Positions 63,331 to 64,000 of a stretch of 64,000 nucleotides of DNA are shown piece by piece. Numbering within the stretch: the first letter of the stretch is position 1; each line of letters begins with the position of its first letter. The translations under genes were made by a program, and so were the position numbers. Source of the stretch: Eriocheir sinensis (Eukaryota; Arthropoda; Malacostraca; Decapoda; Varunidae); the NCBI RefSeq assembly GCF_024679095.1, contig NW_026112162.1, forward strand, positions 37,501 through 101,500. The letters run 5' to 3'. The notes below the pieces were generated by a model. That model was given only the letters and a program-made list of their open reading frames with translations. It did no database searches and had not been told where the DNA came from.

Positions 63331-63407
63331 TCCCCTATAATTACTTCTAAGCTGCCTGGTTATATTATGAGCTAGATGTCCTCTCCCATTACTCCTCCCC
63401 CCCTCGC

Positions 63408-64000
63408 CTATACTAAAAAATCCCTCAGGGTACCAAGTGCTCGCTCAAGGGAGTCTGAGATAGCCTCAACACCCTTGAACGTCAAATGTATCCCGTCACG
63501 GGCGTAGAGGGCGTCGTTGCCAAAGAAGAGGTCCCAACTGTCGACGAACAGCTACCCATTGCGCTCGCAGTGCTCAGCAAGTCTGCTGTTCACTGCTATC
63601 GCCCTGGACAGCCATCCATCGCCACCGCCCCTCCTTGGCAGGACGCCACACACTACTGGCGACCCACCAGCGTCAAATATCCTGCCTAACAATTCTCTAA
63701 AACGCCTGAGAAGGTCCTCGCTTGGCACACGGGAAACGTCGTTTCCGCCACAGCTGAGAAAGACAATGGGGTTCGATCCCTCGCTTACCATACACGCCTC
63801 AATCCTGTCTGATTTATGGCCCACCCCTGCCCCTGGGAAACACACCCTCGTCCTGTTCTTATCCTTGGAGCAAAAATACCTGTCAACATAACGAACCTGA
63901 CTATCACCAACAACAAGAACCCGACGGTCAGGAGGGGGGCCAGAAGGAGGGGTGGGTGAAGGGGGGAGGGGAGAGCGAGAAGGGAGGGGAGGGACCTGCT
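63408..64000 (-). pseudogene. CR1-like ORF1 C-terminus with SGNH esterase domain, family 1 copy 2
   Basis: The frame runs from the window edge (Pro/Ser-rich linker) through VVGDSQVRYVDRYF with the nucleophile Ser block, LSCGGNDVSR with the Asn block, and ARDGIHLTFKG with the Asp/His block. It ends at TAG 63410-63408 after RDFLV. The only defect seen in this part is TAG at 63554-63552, where a Trp codon would fit. Domain order and motifs match the esterase ORF1 known from CR1-like LINEs. The N-terminal half lies outside the window. Confidence 0.87.
63414..63420 (-). promoter_or_regulatory. Candidate -1 ribosomal frameshift heptamer between ORF1 and ORF2
   Basis: In the ORF1 frame the minus strand reads GA-T TTT TTA-GTA-TAG, so a T TTT TTA heptamer is in the correct phase for tandem -1 slippage. 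After a -1 slip the frame is AGT ATA GGC GAG and stays open through a G-rich segment into the endonuclease. A purine-rich, G-run-containing stretch follows within about 8 bases and might act as a stimulator. The heptamer and phase are seen; function is inference. Confidence 0.4.

Larger units (their letters stand above)
60481..64000 (-). mobile_element. CR1-like LINE, family 1 copy 2, long but inactivated
   Basis: Minus-strand relative of the element at 37801-40205. It extends further 5' and includes an ORF1 esterase region at the window's right edge. Its 3' end carries degenerate AATAAGAA-type octamers and lacks about 55 bases of the 3' UTR seen in copy 1. Defects include stops at 63554-63552 and 62012-62010, an indel in a T-run near 63235, a stop near 63045 and a small deletion between endonuclease and RT near 62650. 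Confidence 0.9.

Overview
The window looks like heterochromatic or repeat-rich eukaryotic DNA. The most likely source is a decapod crustacean or a related arthropod. This rests on the mix of CR1-like and other APE-type LINEs, a tRNA-derived SINE, abundant (GA)n/(GT)n microsatellites and huge minisatellite arrays; the assignment is inference, since no host gene is diagnostic. No operons, CRISPR arrays or intact conserved host genes were found. Almost everything recognisable is a mobile element (mostly broken) or tandem repeat.

Layout: (1) 1-1008 carries the decayed ORF1 of a LINE (PHD finger, coiled coil, zinc knuckles) on the minus strand. (2) 1709-5028 is a structurally complete but non-autonomous LTR retrotransposon: two 417-bp LTRs that appear to differ at one base, a tRNA-Trp-type primer binding site, a polypurine tract and a GCCT target duplication. 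It has split a GC-rich intronless ORF of unknown family (fragment 5029-6276). (3) 6481-37355 is about 31 kb of back-to-back minisatellites with unit lengths 30, 24, 28, 31 and 33 bp. A roughly 150-bp module recurs seven times in and around the 28/31-bp part, and kilobase-scale higher-order duplications occur in the 33-bp part. (4) 37801-40205 is a 5'-truncated CR1-like LINE with a long open RT frame. (5) 41-46.8 kb holds several copies of a second, poly(A)-tailed LINE family, one apparently nested in another. (6) 46.9-54.1 kb holds three pieces of a second CR1-like family, including an ORF1 with an SGNH esterase domain, plus a fragment of a FLYWCH/MULE-type transposase. (7) 54-59 kb holds a tRNA-like palindrome, three copies of a tRNA-derived SINE, a LINE fragment and one possible host exon. 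(8) 60481-64000 is a longer copy of the first CR1-like family, with ORF1 esterase, endonuclease and RT, inactivated by stops and frameshifts.

The most interesting functional hint is in that last element. ORF2 lies in the -1 frame relative to ORF1, and a canonical T TTT TTA slippery heptamer sits two codons before the ORF1 stop, exactly where a -1 slip would enter the open ORF2 frame. In the second CR1-like family the esterase and endonuclease are instead in one continuous frame (interrupted only by one apparent point-mutation stop). This suggests two ways of coupling ORF1 and ORF2. Both inferences come from degenerate copies and need other copies for confirmation.
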